This document shows positions 56,073-64,000 of a stretch of DNA of 64,000 nt, in pieces (the first letter of the stretch is position 1; each line of letters begins with the position of its first letter). The translations under genes were made by a program, and so were the position numbers. The notes beneath the pieces are model-generated. The model worked only from the letters and a program-made list of their open reading frames with translations, was not told the DNA's origin and did not search any database. Origin of the DNA: Frigidibacter mobilis (lineage in GTDB: Bacteria; Pseudomonadota; Alphaproteobacteria; Rhodobacterales; Rhodobacteraceae); contig NZ_CP012661.1 in the NCBI RefSeq assembly GCF_001620265.1, forward strand, positions 3,516,501 to 3,580,500, written 5' to 3'.

Positions 56073-58627
56073 GTGAACGTGAGACGGAAATTTCGTGCGC
56101 CCGGCCCGGCCCGGCGAACCGGGGGCGGATTGATGAGACCGCTTCTGCTGTGTACCCTGCTGGCGAGTGCAAGTGCCTTCCCGGGGGTGCAGCCCGCCAC
56201 CGCACAAGAGGGCACGGGCCAGGTCGCCTTCTCGATTCCGGCCGGGCCATTGGGCACTGCGTTGATGGCTTGGGGCAGGCAGGCAGGGGTCCAGATCTCG
56301 TATCTTGACGCGACCACCGGCGGGCGGACGACACCGGGCCTGTCCAGCAACCTTGTCCCCGAGGAAGCCCTTGCGAGGCTTCTTTCTGGGACAGGCCTGC
56401 GCTACAGCTTCACGGATGCACGCAGCGTCGTCATCACCGCCCCGGGCAGCCGCGCGTCGGGGGCGACCGCAGCCGGGGATGCCACCTTGCTCGATCCCAT
56501 CATGGTCCAGAGCGATGCGGGGGATATCGCCTATGCCACGCCAGGGTCTGTCGGGCATATCTCGACCGAACAGATCGAGCGGGTCGCAACAGGCAATACC
56601 GCGGATATCTTCAAATCGACCCCGGGGGTGATTTCCGCCGGCAACCGCATCGGTCCGTCGGTCGATATGAACATCCGTGGTCTGCAGGGCCAGAACCGGG
56701 TCAACGTGATGATCGACGGCACCCGTCAGACCGGCGGCAGCTATCGCGGCTATCGGGGGGCGCGCAACGAGACCTATGTGGACCCCGATTTCCTGGCCAG
56801 TGTCGACATCGAGAAGGGGCCGACAGCCGGTGCGGGCGGGGTCGGGGCGATGGGCGGTGTGGTCAACATGCGCACCATCGGGGCCGAGGACATCATCGCG
56901 GAAGGCGCGGTGCAGGGCTTCCGGATTCGCAGCAGCATGGCCTCCAACACGGCGTCCCCACAGGCGACAGGCAGTACGCAGATCCGCGAGCAGCACAACG
57001 GTTTCAACGGCGATGCCTGGTCGGGCAGCCTTGCCTGGGCCATGCGCCGCGAGAACTTCGACCTCATGATGGGTGTGTCGCGGCGCGAAAGCGGCAACTA
57101 TTTTGCCGGCACGAAGGGGGCATCGACCTATGATATCAGTGTGTTCGGGCTCCCCAGCCAAGAGCGGCGCCTGTCCCCGTTCGGCAAGGGAGAAGAGGTG
57201 TTCAATACCTCGCAGGATGTGACCACCTATCTGGCCAAGGCCACCTGGTACTGGGGCGATCACAGTCTGCGCCTGGGCTATTCGCGCTATGAAAACCAAT
57301 ATGGCGAGATCGACGAGACGACGCTGTTGTTCTCGATCGGCGCGTTCATCATCCCCGCAGCACAGAATAAACTGAGCCGGACCACGACCGATACCGTGAC
57401 GGTGAAATATGAATACGCCCCTGCTGGCAATGACCTTATCCATCTAGCCGCCAATCTCTGGGCCACGCAACTGGACACGTTCAGCAGCATGGTCGGCACC
57501 CAGGTCGTGGGTGCAACCGGCGAAAGCGCGGTGAGAACGATTGGCGGGGATGTCAGCAACCGCTCCGAGATTGCGACAGCCTTCGGGCAGCTCTCGACCA
57601 TGACCGGCGCAGAGTTTGCGCTGGAGCGGTCCCGTAGCGACCAGATCACCACCGTCTATCCCTGGACGACAATCTATCAAAGTTTCAACCCGAACGGGAC
57701 CGCACACTTGCCGGCCTCTTCCATCGCAGCACACTTGAGGTGAATGACTGGCTGTCTGTGTCGGGCGGGCTGCGGCAGGACTATTACAAGGTCGAGGGCA
57801 AGGGCCTGGTGGATTCCAGTGCCGACCAGAGCGGCAGCCATTTCAGCAAAAACGCCGGCCTGACCGTGACTCCGCTGGACGGATTGCAGCTCTTTGCGAC
57901 CTATGCCGAAGGCTGGCGCCCGCCAAGCCTGCGGGAGCAGGCAGCCTTTGGCGCTGGCGGTCTGGTGATAAACCCGGATCTGAAGCCCGAAACCTCGACA
58001 TCGATCGAGATCGGCGCGAACTACCTGCGGGACGGGCTGTGGCGCAGGGATGACCGGCTGCGGCTGAAGCTCGTGTCCTTTGACGGCAAGTATGATGACT
58101 ACATCATCCGCTCGCGCAATGCGACCGGGGCCTATACCTGGGGCAATATCGACCAGGCCCGGTTCAAGGGGCACGAGCTGTCGGCAAGCTATGATGCGGG
58201 CTTTGCCTTCGTCGAAGGCAATCTGACCCGGTATGACAAGGTGGAGTTCTGCAACGCCGGCAGCTGCGGGCTGAGGTCTGTTGCGACCGACTATGGCGTG
58301 ATGACGATCCCTCCCGAGATGACCGCCACATTGACCGCAGGCGTGCGGATGATGGAGGATCGTCGCCTGACACTGGGCGCGCGCGGCTATTTCATCGGCG
58401 AGCGCTTCGGCGGCTATGTCACGGCCCCCGGCGCCGTCAACAACCCGATCTACTACCGGAAGAACACCATCGTGGACCTCTTCGGGTCCTACCGCATCAG
58501 CGACATGGCATCTTTCGACTTCAGCATCGAGAACGTCGCCGACCGCTACTACATTGACCCTATGGCAGCGAGCATCTCACCTGCACCCGGGCGCACCGGC
58601 CGTGTAAGCCTGACGGCGAGATTCTGA
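56073..58627 (+). CDS. TonB-dependent receptor with STN signalling domain, probable heme receptor (frameshifted)
   Basis: A GTG at 56073 behind GGAGAGG starts the gene. One base added near 57709-57712 (for example GG in TTGCC) gives 851 residues. After the signal peptide (cleaved near ATAQE), the STN domain FSIPAGPLGTALMAWGRQAG...GLRYSFTDARSVVI lies at residues 48-125. The plug with VDMNIRGLQGQNRVNVMIDGTRQ follows, then the beta-barrel ending in ...RVSLTARF with terminal Phe. WRPPSLRE and NPDLKPE resemble the FRAP and NPNL motifs of heme receptors. The STN domain explains the FecI/FecR pair before it. Confidence 0.85.
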
Positions 58628-58628
58628 T

Positions 58629-58738
58629 CTGCTGATGCACCAGGCGCCTCGCCGGTCAGCAGCCGCGTTTCCTGCCGGGTTCCGGCAGGAAACGCGGCGC
58701 CCGGCTTCAAGGCCCAGGCGGCAACCGTGCCGCCTGGG
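58629..58738. terminator. Three successive hairpins after the TonB receptor
   Basis: CTGCTGA (58629-58635) pairs with TCAGCAG (58656-58662). CCGCGTTTCCTGCCGG (58663-58678) pairs perfectly with CCGGCAGGAAACGCGG (58682-58697) over a 3-base loop. CCCAGGCGGC (58713-58722) pairs with GCCGCCTGGG (58729-58738). Together they fill the 132-bp gap between the receptor and the convergent hydratase gene. They could stop transcription from both sides; no T-run is present. Confidence 0.8.
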
Positions 58739-58759
58739 TCTCCCGCTCTCCGACACATT

Positions 58760-59515
58760 CTATTTCCGGTCGAGGAACTTGGCCATCTGCGCCTGGGTTT
58801 CGCCAAGCTCGAACGCCTTGCGGTGAATCTGGCGGGCAAGCTCGAACGTCTCGTCAAAGCCTGACTGCGTTGCCGCGCAGATACGCTGCTTGTTGAAGGC
58901 GTAGGCGCGCTTCGGCTTGGCCGCAAGTTCGCGGGCCAGCTCCAGGGACCGGGCCATGACCTGATCTTGCGGCACGATGTGGTTGATGAGGCCGAGGCGG
59001 TGGCACTCTTCGGCCTCCATGATGCGGCCGGTCTGCACAAGGTCGATGGCGCGGGCTAGGCCCAGCATCTCGCGCAGGATCCAGAACCCGGTGGCGCTGG
59101 CGATGCCGCTGTTGATCTCGGGCTGCCCCATGCGCGACAGGGCGTGCCCAATGCGGAAATCTGCCAGAAGCGACACCTGGAAGGCCGACCCGGCGGCGAT
59201 GCCGTTCAGGGCGACGATGAACGGCTTTTCGAACCGGCGGATCGCGTTGTAAAGCGTGCGCCATTCCTCGATCCACAGCTCGGCCCGATCTGCGTCAAAG
59301 CTCTTGCCTTCGTTGAGGTCCTGCCCGGCGCAAAAGGCCCGGTCGCCCGCGCCGGTCAGGATCACCGCCTCGACGTCGGAGTTCCTGGACGCCCGGAGGA
59401 TCGCGGTCACCAGATCGTCGCGCATGGGCTTGTCCCAGGCATTCAGCTTGGCAGGCTTGTTCAGCGTGATGACGAGGACAGAGCCCTCCATCACCTCAAG
59501 AATGTGGTCGGTCAT
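58760..59515 (-). CDS. Enoyl-CoA hydratase/isomerase family protein
   Basis: The ATG at 59515 behind AAAGGA gives 251 residues. The crotonase fold is clear: VLVITLNKPAKLNAWDKPMRDDL, AVILTGAGDRAFCAGQDLNEGKS with the first oxyanion-hole region, KPFIVALNGIAAGSAFQVSLLADFRIG with the second, and RMGQPEINSGI. A glutamate in QPEIN corresponds to one catalytic residue; the second is not obvious, so isomerase, hydrolase or hydratase activity remain possible. The gene is divergent from the IclR regulator, which probably controls it. Confidence 0.87.
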   Translation of the reverse strand: MTDHILEVMEGSVLVITLNKPAKLNAWDKPMRDDLVTAILRASRNSDVEAVILTGAGDRAFCAGQDLNEGKSFDADRAELWIEEWRTLYNAIRRFEKPFIVALNGIAAGSAFQVSLLADFRIGHALSRMGQPEINSGIASATGFWILREMLGLARAIDLVQTGRIMEAEECHRLGLINHIVPQDQVMARSLELARELAAKPKRAYAFNKQRICAATQSGFDETFELARQIHRKAFELGETQAQMAKFLDRK

Positions 59516-59638
59516 CTTTGGTCCTTTCAAAAACGGGTCCGTTCGCCCGAGGGCGCGGCATCGAGCAGTCCGATGGATGGGAGTTGGCTCGAATCCTGGG
59601 GTGAAAGCGATGCAGTCACTCGAACATTTTATCGCATT

Positions 59639-59655
59639 ACAATAACTCTTATTGT
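59639..59655. promoter_or_regulatory. Palindromic operator candidate between the hydratase and iclR genes
   Basis: ACAATAA (59639-59645) and TTATTGT (59649-59655) form a perfect 7-bp inverted repeat around CTC in the AT-rich 208-bp intergenic region. The size and symmetry fit an IclR-family dimer site. A related palindrome with TATTGC/GCAATA arms occurs after the iclR gene. Confidence 0.55.
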
Positions 59656-59723
59656 TATAAGAAATATTTTCATGCAGAATGTCAACATGCGGTTGGGCAT
59701 GTTGAAAACCAGAGAGGGCGCAA

Positions 59724-60500
59724 ATGACCGATGAGAAGGACGATCCGCTGATGGTGCGGGCGGTCGAGAAGGCCTTTCGCATCCTGACGATCTTCGACGC
59801 GGCAAATCCGCGCCAGACCCTGACCCAACTTGCCGACAAGGCCGGGCTCGACAAATCGGCGACGCAGCGCTTCACGCATACCCTGTCGCGCCTAGGCTAC
59901 CTACGCAAGGATGCCCGGACCAAGGCCTACGAGCTTACGCCCAAGACGCTCAACCTTGCCTACCAATACACAAGGTCAAGCCCGGTCGTGCTGCGCGCAC
60001 ACCCCTACCTGTCGCACTTGAACCGGACAACCGAGGAGACGATTTCCCTGACAATGCTTGATGATACCGAAATCATCTACCTCTCGCGTTACCTGTCTCC
60101 CAACGTGCTTGACACCGACGTCATCGTCGGAAGCCGGCTGCCCGCCTATTGCAGCGCAGGCGGCCTCGCCCTGCTGTCCATGCTGGAGGATTCCCTGGTC
60201 GAGGAGGTCCTCGATCGGTCACATCTGCGGGCTTATACAGCCAAGACGATCTATGACCGCGAGGGGATCTGGGAGCGGATCCGCCTTGTCCGCGACCGCG
60301 GATTTGCCCTTGTCGAGGAACAGATCTATCCTGGCGACATCTCGATCGCCGCGCCGATCCTGCTGCAGGACGGGCAGATCATGGCAGCCGTCAGCCTGGG
60401 CGCCTCCCGGTTCCGATATCAGGAAGATACGATGGTTCAGCGGTTCGCGCCTGCTCTTGTTGCAGCGGCGCGCTCGATGTCTCAGGCGATTCCGACATAG
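59724..60500 (+). CDS. IclR family transcriptional regulator
   Basis: The 258-residue protein has the IclR winged helix at residues 10-75 (VEKAFRILTIFDAANPRQTLTQLADKAGLDKSATQRFTHTL). The C-terminal effector domain follows (PYLSHLNRTTEETISLTMLDDTEIIYLSRY, RLPAYCSAGGLALL and AAPILLQDGQIMAAVSLGAS). IclR proteins bind a small acid and control adjacent catabolic operons. It lies between a divergent enoyl-CoA hydratase gene and a convergent amino-acid catabolic run. Palindromes before and after it are candidate sites. Confidence 0.92.
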   Translation: MTDEKDDPLMVRAVEKAFRILTIFDAANPRQTLTQLADKAGLDKSATQRFTHTLSRLGYLRKDARTKAYELTPKTLNLAYQYTRSSPVVLRAHPYLSHLNRTTEETISLTMLDDTEIIYLSRYLSPNVLDTDVIVGSRLPAYCSAGGLALLSMLEDSLVEEVLDRSHLRAYTAKTIYDREGIWERIRLVRDRGFALVEEQIYPGDISIAAPILLQDGQIMAAVSLGASRFRYQEDTMVQRFAPALVAAARSMSQAIPT

Positions 60501-60515
60501 ATTTTCAGGATCTTA

Positions 60516-60530
60516 TATTGCATGGCAATA
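60516..60530. promoter_or_regulatory. Palindrome TATTGC-ATG-GCAATA after the iclR gene
   Basis: TATTGC (60516-60521) and GCAATA (60525-60530) form a perfect 6-bp inverted repeat in an AT-rich patch 15 bp after the iclR stop. It resembles the palindrome at 59639-59655 in size and in the CAAT/ATTG core. Its place downstream of iclR and at the end of the convergent operon makes an operator role uncertain. Confidence 0.35.
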
Positions 60531-60654
60531 AAATTTTCCGCGGCGAGGCGCGAAGCAAGACGGAATACAGACCAAGCCGGCCAGTTCGCCGGTTAAAATC
60601 AGTACCCCTCGGAATGTCAGATCATGGGGCCTTCTGCCGCCTCTCACGGGGTGC

Positions 60655-61863
60655 CTAAAGCTGCGCACAGGCGGTTGCAATGCGGGACATCGCCTCTGTC
60701 AGTTCTGCCTCTGACGTCGCATAGGAGATGCGGAAATAGGGCGACAGGCCAAAGGCCGACCCCGGCACCACCGCGACATTCGCCGCCTCCAGCAGCCAGG
60801 CACAGAAGTCGCGGTCATTGCGCAGCACTGTGCCATCCGGCGAGACACGGCCCAGCATCCCCTCGCAGCTTGCATAGGTGTAGAAGGCGCCCTCGGGGCG
60901 GCGGCAGGTGATGCCGTCGATCCTGTTCAGCGCATCGACCACCAGATCGCGCCGCCGGGCAAAGCTGGCGCGCCGGTCCTTCAGAAACTCCTGCGGGCCA
61001 TCCAGCGCCGCAATGGAGGCCGCCTGCGTCACCGAGCAGGGGCAGGATGTGGACTGGCTTTGCACCACGGCCATCCCCGCGATCAGCTCTGCCGGGCCGC
61101 CCGCATATCCCAGCCGCCAGCCGGTCATCGCATAAGCCTTGCTGACGCCGTTGATCGTCAGGCAGCGGTCCTTCAGGGACGGATCCAGCGCCAGCGGGGT
61201 CACGAAGCGGAAGTCGTCGTAGATGATGTGTTCATACATGTCATCAACCATCAGCCAGACATGCGGATGACGGCGCAGAACCTCCAGCAGCGGGCGGTAA
61301 TGCTCTTCGGCATAAGCCGCCCCCGTCGGGTTCGAGGGGGAGTTCAGAAGCAGCCATTTCGTGCGGGGCGTGATCGCTGCCTCCAATGCCTCGGCCGACA
61401 GGCGAAACCCGGCCTCTCCGGGGCAGGGAACGGCGACGGGCACACCTCCCGCGATCTGGACGATGTCGAAATAGCTGGTCCAGCAGGGGGTCGGGATAAT
61501 CACCTCGTCGCCGTCGTTCAGGCTGGCCATCATCGCGTTGTAGAGCATCTGCTTGGCGCCCGCGCCCGCCGTCACCTCGGCCTGCGCAAAGCTCAGACCG
61601 TTCTCGCGCGCGAACTTGTCGCGGATCGCCCGCTTCATTTCGGGCGAGCCGTCAAGGTTGGTGTACTTCGTCTCACCCCGGCGGATCGCGGCAATTGCCG
61701 CGTCCTTGATATGGTTCGGGGTGTCGAAGTCGGGCTCGCCCGTGCCAAGGATGATGACGGGGCGGCCCTCGCGCTTCAGGGCCCCGGCGCGGGCGGTGAT
61801 CGCCAGGATCTCGGACACGCCGAGATCCGCGATCCGGCCCGCGGGCTGGAAGATGCTGGTCAT
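60655..61863 (-). CDS. PLP-dependent aminotransferase, class I (aspartate aminotransferase-like)
   Basis: The ATG at 61863 behind GAGGGTG gives 402 residues. VIILGTGEPDFDTPNHIKDAA and YTNLDGSPEMKRAI are N-terminal signatures of the Ib subgroup. LLNSPSNPTGAAY contains the PLP-stacking Asn, and INGVSKAYAMTGWRLGYAGG the Schiff-base lysine. FRISYATSEAELTEAM holds the carboxylate-binding arginine. It is annotated by default as aspartate aminotransferase. The two genes upstream on the strand (ALDH7 and an FAD dehydrogenase) point instead to 2-aminoadipate as the natural amino donor, which is inference. Confidence 0.85.
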   Translation of the reverse strand: MTSIFQPAGRIADLGVSEILAITARAGALKREGRPVIILGTGEPDFDTPNHIKDAAIAAIRRGETKYTNLDGSPEMKRAIRDKFARENGLSFAQAEVTAGAGAKQMLYNAMMASLNDGDEVIIPTPCWTSYFDIVQIAGGVPVAVPCPGEAGFRLSAEALEAAITPRTKWLLLNSPSNPTGAAYAEEHYRPLLEVLRRHPHVWLMVDDMYEHIIYDDFRFVTPLALDPSLKDRCLTINGVSKAYAMTGWRLGYAGGPAELIAGMAVVQSQSTSCPCSVTQAASIAALDGPQEFLKDRRASFARRRDLVVDALNRIDGITCRRPEGAFYTYASCEGMLGRVSPDGTVLRNDRDFCAWLLEAANVAVVPGSAFGLSPYFRISYATSEAELTEAMSRIATACAQL

Positions 61864-61870
61864 GTCACCC

Positions 61871-63388
61871 TCAGATGTCGAAGACCACGCCCTGCGCCAG
61901 CGGCAGCGCACGCGAGTAGTTGATGGTGTTGGTGGCGCGGCGCATGTAGCCCTTCCAGGCGTCCGATCCGCTTTCGCGCCCGCCGCCGGTTTCCTTCTCG
62001 CCGCCGAAGGCCCCGCCGATTTCCGCGCCCGAGGTGCCGATGTTCACATTGGCGATGCCGCAGTCAGACCCGGCGGCCGACAGGAACAGCTCGCTCTCGC
62101 GCAGGTCCGTCGTGAAGATCGACGAGGACAGGCCCGCGCCGACGGCATTGTGATCCTCGATCGCCGCAGCCAGATCGGTATACCGCATGACATAGAGGAT
62201 CGGCGCAAAGGTCTCCTCGAACACCGGCCCGGTCTGCGAGGGCATCTCGACCAGTGCGGGCTTGACGTAGAAGGCAGCCTCGGGGCCGGCCTCGGCCACG
62301 CGGGCGCCGCCGTGGACGGTGCCCCCCGCGGTCTTCGCCGCAGCCAGCGCGGATTGCATGGCATCGAACGCGGCCTTGTCCACCAGCGGGCCGACCAGCG
62401 CCTGCGTGGTCAGCGGGTTGCCGACGGACACGGACCCGTAGGCCTTTATCAGCCGCGGCACCAGCGCGTCATAGACGCTGTCATGCACGAACAGCCGCCG
62501 CATCGTGGTGCAGCGCTGGCCCGCCGTCCCCATCGCGCCGAAGGCAATCGCCCGCAGCGCCATGTCAAGATCGGCCGAGGGGCAGACGATGCCGGCATTG
62601 TTGCCGCCAAGCTCCAGGATGGACCGCCCGAACCGCGCCGCGACCTTCGGGCCGACCTGCCGGCCCATGCGGGTGGAGCCGGTGGCCGAGACCAGGGCCA
62701 CGCGCGGGTCTTCCACCAGCGCCTCGCCAGCCTCGCGGCCGCCGATGATCACCTGCGACAGATGCGCGGGCGCGTCGCCGAAGCGGGCCAGCGCGCGGTC
62801 CAGAATCGCCTGCGAGGCAAGCGCGGTCAGCGGCGTCTTTTCCGACGGCTTCCACACGACCGGGTTGCCGCAGACCAGTGCCAGCGCCGTGTTCCAGGAC
62901 CAGACCGCCACCGGGAAGTTGAAGGCAGAGATCACGCCGACCACCCCCAGCGGGTGCCAGGTTTCCATCATGCGGTGCCCCGGCCGTTCGGTCGCAATCG
63001 TCAGGCCGTAAAGCTGGCGCGACAGGCCCACGGCAAAGTCGCAGATGTCGATCATCTCCTGCACCTCGCCCGCGCCTTCGGACGGGCTCTTGCCCGCCTC
63101 GATGGACACGAGGCGGCCCAGATCGGCCTTGGAAGCACGCAGCTCTTCGCCAAGCAACCGCACCAGCTCCCCCCGGCGCGGGGCCGGTACGTCGCGCCAG
63201 GCCCGGAAGGCGACAGCCGCCCGGCCGATGGTGGCGCCGACGGCCGCCGCATCCTGTTCGGGCAGTTCGGCCGTGCGCTCGCCGGTGACCGGCGAGAAGC
63301 TGTGCAGCGTGCCGCCCGTGTAAAGCGCGGCGTCAACGCCCAGACGGGCCAGAAGCTCGGTGCAGTCCTTGGCGATGGTATCGGTCAT
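61871..63388 (-). CDS. Aldehyde dehydrogenase, ALDH7 (antiquitin) type, probable L-aminoadipate-semialdehyde dehydrogenase
   Basis: The 505-residue protein has ALDH hallmarks: NFPVAVWSWNTALALVCGN and VVWKPSEKTPL for NAD binding, SATGSTRMGRQV, ILELGGNNAGIVCPSADL with the ALDH7-type GGNNA (the general-base glutamate is in ELGG), and AMGTAGQRCTTMRRL with the catalytic cysteine. FGGEKETGGGRESGSDAWKGYMRR near the C-terminus is diagnostic of antiquitin-type aminoadipate-semialdehyde dehydrogenases. It oxidises the lysine-derived semialdehyde to L-2-aminoadipate with NAD. The aminotransferase gene follows by 7 bp and the FAD dehydrogenase precedes by 9 bp. Confidence 0.88.
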   Translation of the reverse strand: MTDTIAKDCTELLARLGVDAALYTGGTLHSFSPVTGERTAELPEQDAAAVGATIGRAAVAFRAWRDVPAPRRGELVRLLGEELRASKADLGRLVSIEAGKSPSEGAGEVQEMIDICDFAVGLSRQLYGLTIATERPGHRMMETWHPLGVVGVISAFNFPVAVWSWNTALALVCGNPVVWKPSEKTPLTALASQAILDRALARFGDAPAHLSQVIIGGREAGEALVEDPRVALVSATGSTRMGRQVGPKVAARFGRSILELGGNNAGIVCPSADLDMALRAIAFGAMGTAGQRCTTMRRLFVHDSVYDALVPRLIKAYGSVSVGNPLTTQALVGPLVDKAAFDAMQSALAAAKTAGGTVHGGARVAEAGPEAAFYVKPALVEMPSQTGPVFEETFAPILYVMRYTDLAAAIEDHNAVGAGLSSSIFTTDLRESELFLSAAGSDCGIANVNIGTSGAEIGGAFGGEKETGGGRESGSDAWKGYMRRATNTINYSRALPLAQGVVFDI

Positions 63389-63397
63389 GTCATGTCC

Positions 63398-64000
63398 TCA
63401 GTCGAAACGGGCGGCGCCAAGACGGGCGCCCCCGAGGGTTTCAAGAATGGCTTTCGACAACCTGCGTAGCGCAGGGTCGGCATATATGTCGTGGAATTTC
63501 TGGTTGCGGCGGCCGATGCCATGCTCGGCGCTGAAGCTGCCGCCGAAGTCGCGGACTGCCACCTCGACGATGCGCGCGCGCAGGGCGGCTTCGGCGGCGG
63601 GATCGGTCGCGCAGGCGCTGCCCGGCGGCACCACCAGATTGAAATGCACGCCACCGTCGCCGATATGGCCGAAATCGCACACCGAGACTTCGGGGTGGGT
63701 GCGGGCAAGCTCCTCGCGCATCTGCGCACAGAACCGCATCGTATCGCCGCGCCGGAAGCCCAGATCGAAGGCGATCAGCCGGCCCGCGGCCTTCACCCCT
63801 TCCGACAGCGCATGGCGCAGCGCCCAGCCATGTTCGGGACGCCCGAAGCGCGCATCGGCCAGCAGCCCTGGCTCCGCCTCGATCAGGTCGGACAGCACCG
63901 CTTGCAGCAGGTCATCCAGTCCCGCTTCACCCGGGGCGGCGGCCGAACTGCGCGCGATCTCGATCAAGATGGCATAATCCGGCACCGGACCGGGTGCGAA
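63398..64000 (-). CDS. FAD-linked oxidase, D-2-hydroxyglutarate dehydrogenase-like (5' end outside window)
   Basis: Only the C-terminal 200 residues lie in the window, and the frame runs open through the edge. They belong to the FAD-linked oxidase C-terminal domain. FGRPEHGWALRHALSEGVKAAG carries the Trp-x-x-Arg substrate segment. VCDFGHIGDGGVHFNLVVP is the metal and substrate motif (H-x-G-D-G-x-x-H), and FSAEHGIGRRNQKFH is the C-terminal signature. These occur in D-lactate, glycolate and D-2-hydroxyglutarate dehydrogenases. Its neighbours favour D-2-hydroxyglutarate, which would be oxidised to 2-oxoglutarate. The exact substrate cannot be fixed here. Confidence 0.78.
   Translation of the reverse strand, partial: FAPGPVPDYAILIEIARSSAAAPGEAGLDDLLQAVLSDLIEAEPGLLADARFGRPEHGWALRHALSEGVKAAGRLIAFDLGFRRGDTMRFCAQMREELARTHPEVSVCDFGHIGDGGVHFNLVVPPGSACATDPAAEAALRARIVEVAVRDFGGSFSAEHGIGRRNQKFHDIYADPALRRLSKAILETLGGARLGAARFD

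Overview
The window is a 64 kb piece of chromosome from a GC-rich alphaproteobacterium, almost certainly a member of the Rhodobacteraceae (Rhodobacter/Paracoccus/Gemmobacter-like). The evidence is the strong G/C third-position bias, the gene order ybgC-tolQ-tolR-tolA-tolB-pal-cpoB-tilS-ftsH, an L-malyl-CoA/beta-methylmalyl-CoA lyase of the 318-residue Rhodobacter type, GTG and TTG starts behind good ribosome-binding sites, and a GC-rich extragenic palindrome around CCCCGGGATATTT. I see no prophage, insertion sequence, CRISPR array, rRNA or tRNA gene.

Layout. 1-7.8 kb: a partial polytopic membrane protein, a winged-helix/AAA ATPase, a sulfotransferase-like protein, a ligase-associated Lhr-type helicase with its PdeM phosphoesterase, and a membrane-bound LytTR regulator. 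7.9-11 kb: one-carbon genes (folD and fhs) with a short chorismate mutase between them. 11.2-14.6 kb: a tiny membrane peptide, a MOSC protein, Tam and FtsH. 14.6-22.5 kb: tilS and the complete Tol-Pal envelope operon. 22.5-25.1 kb: ruvB, mlaC and mlaA. 25.3-28.3 kb: the inner-membrane half of a type I secretion system. 28.3-33.6 kb: small metabolic enzymes, then an AT-rich two-gene membrane-protein islet, then mscS. 33.6-38.9 kb: peroxiredoxin, an FAD reductase, rsmD, a HAD hydrolase, an Lrp regulator divergent from alanine dehydrogenase, and mscL. 39-46 kb: a glutathione transferase, pheT and pheS with an unusual small membrane gene between them, an alanine/glycine symporter, and rplT-rpmI with a clear promoter and terminator. 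46-50 kb: pyruvate kinase, an N-formylglutamate amidohydrolase homologue, DUF1244, and an acidic RTX-tail-like protein. 50-53 kb: a D-amino-acid cluster (D-amino acid aminotransferase, DgcA, DgcN). 53-54 kb: mcl1. 54.4-58.6 kb: a FecI/FecR/TonB-receptor surface-signalling unit. 58.7-64 kb: an enoyl-CoA hydratase, an IclR regulator, and an aminotransferase-ALDH7-FAD dehydrogenase run that fits lysine/2-aminoadipate breakdown.

Sequence quality. Six genes (LytTR regulator, type I secretion ABC protein, RidA, FAD reductase, pheT, TonB receptor) carry seven frameshifts. Each is repaired by adding a single base, and six of the seven lie in short C/G runs. Because pheT is essential, these are most likely consensus deletions in the assembly rather than seven real mutations.

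Most genes are core. The regions most worth a second look are the AT-rich membrane-protein pair at 31.9-32.6 kb, the small gene inside pheST, the D-amino-acid cluster, the aminoadipate module with palindromes on either side of its IclR gene, and the compound palindromic repeat at 39.8 kb.
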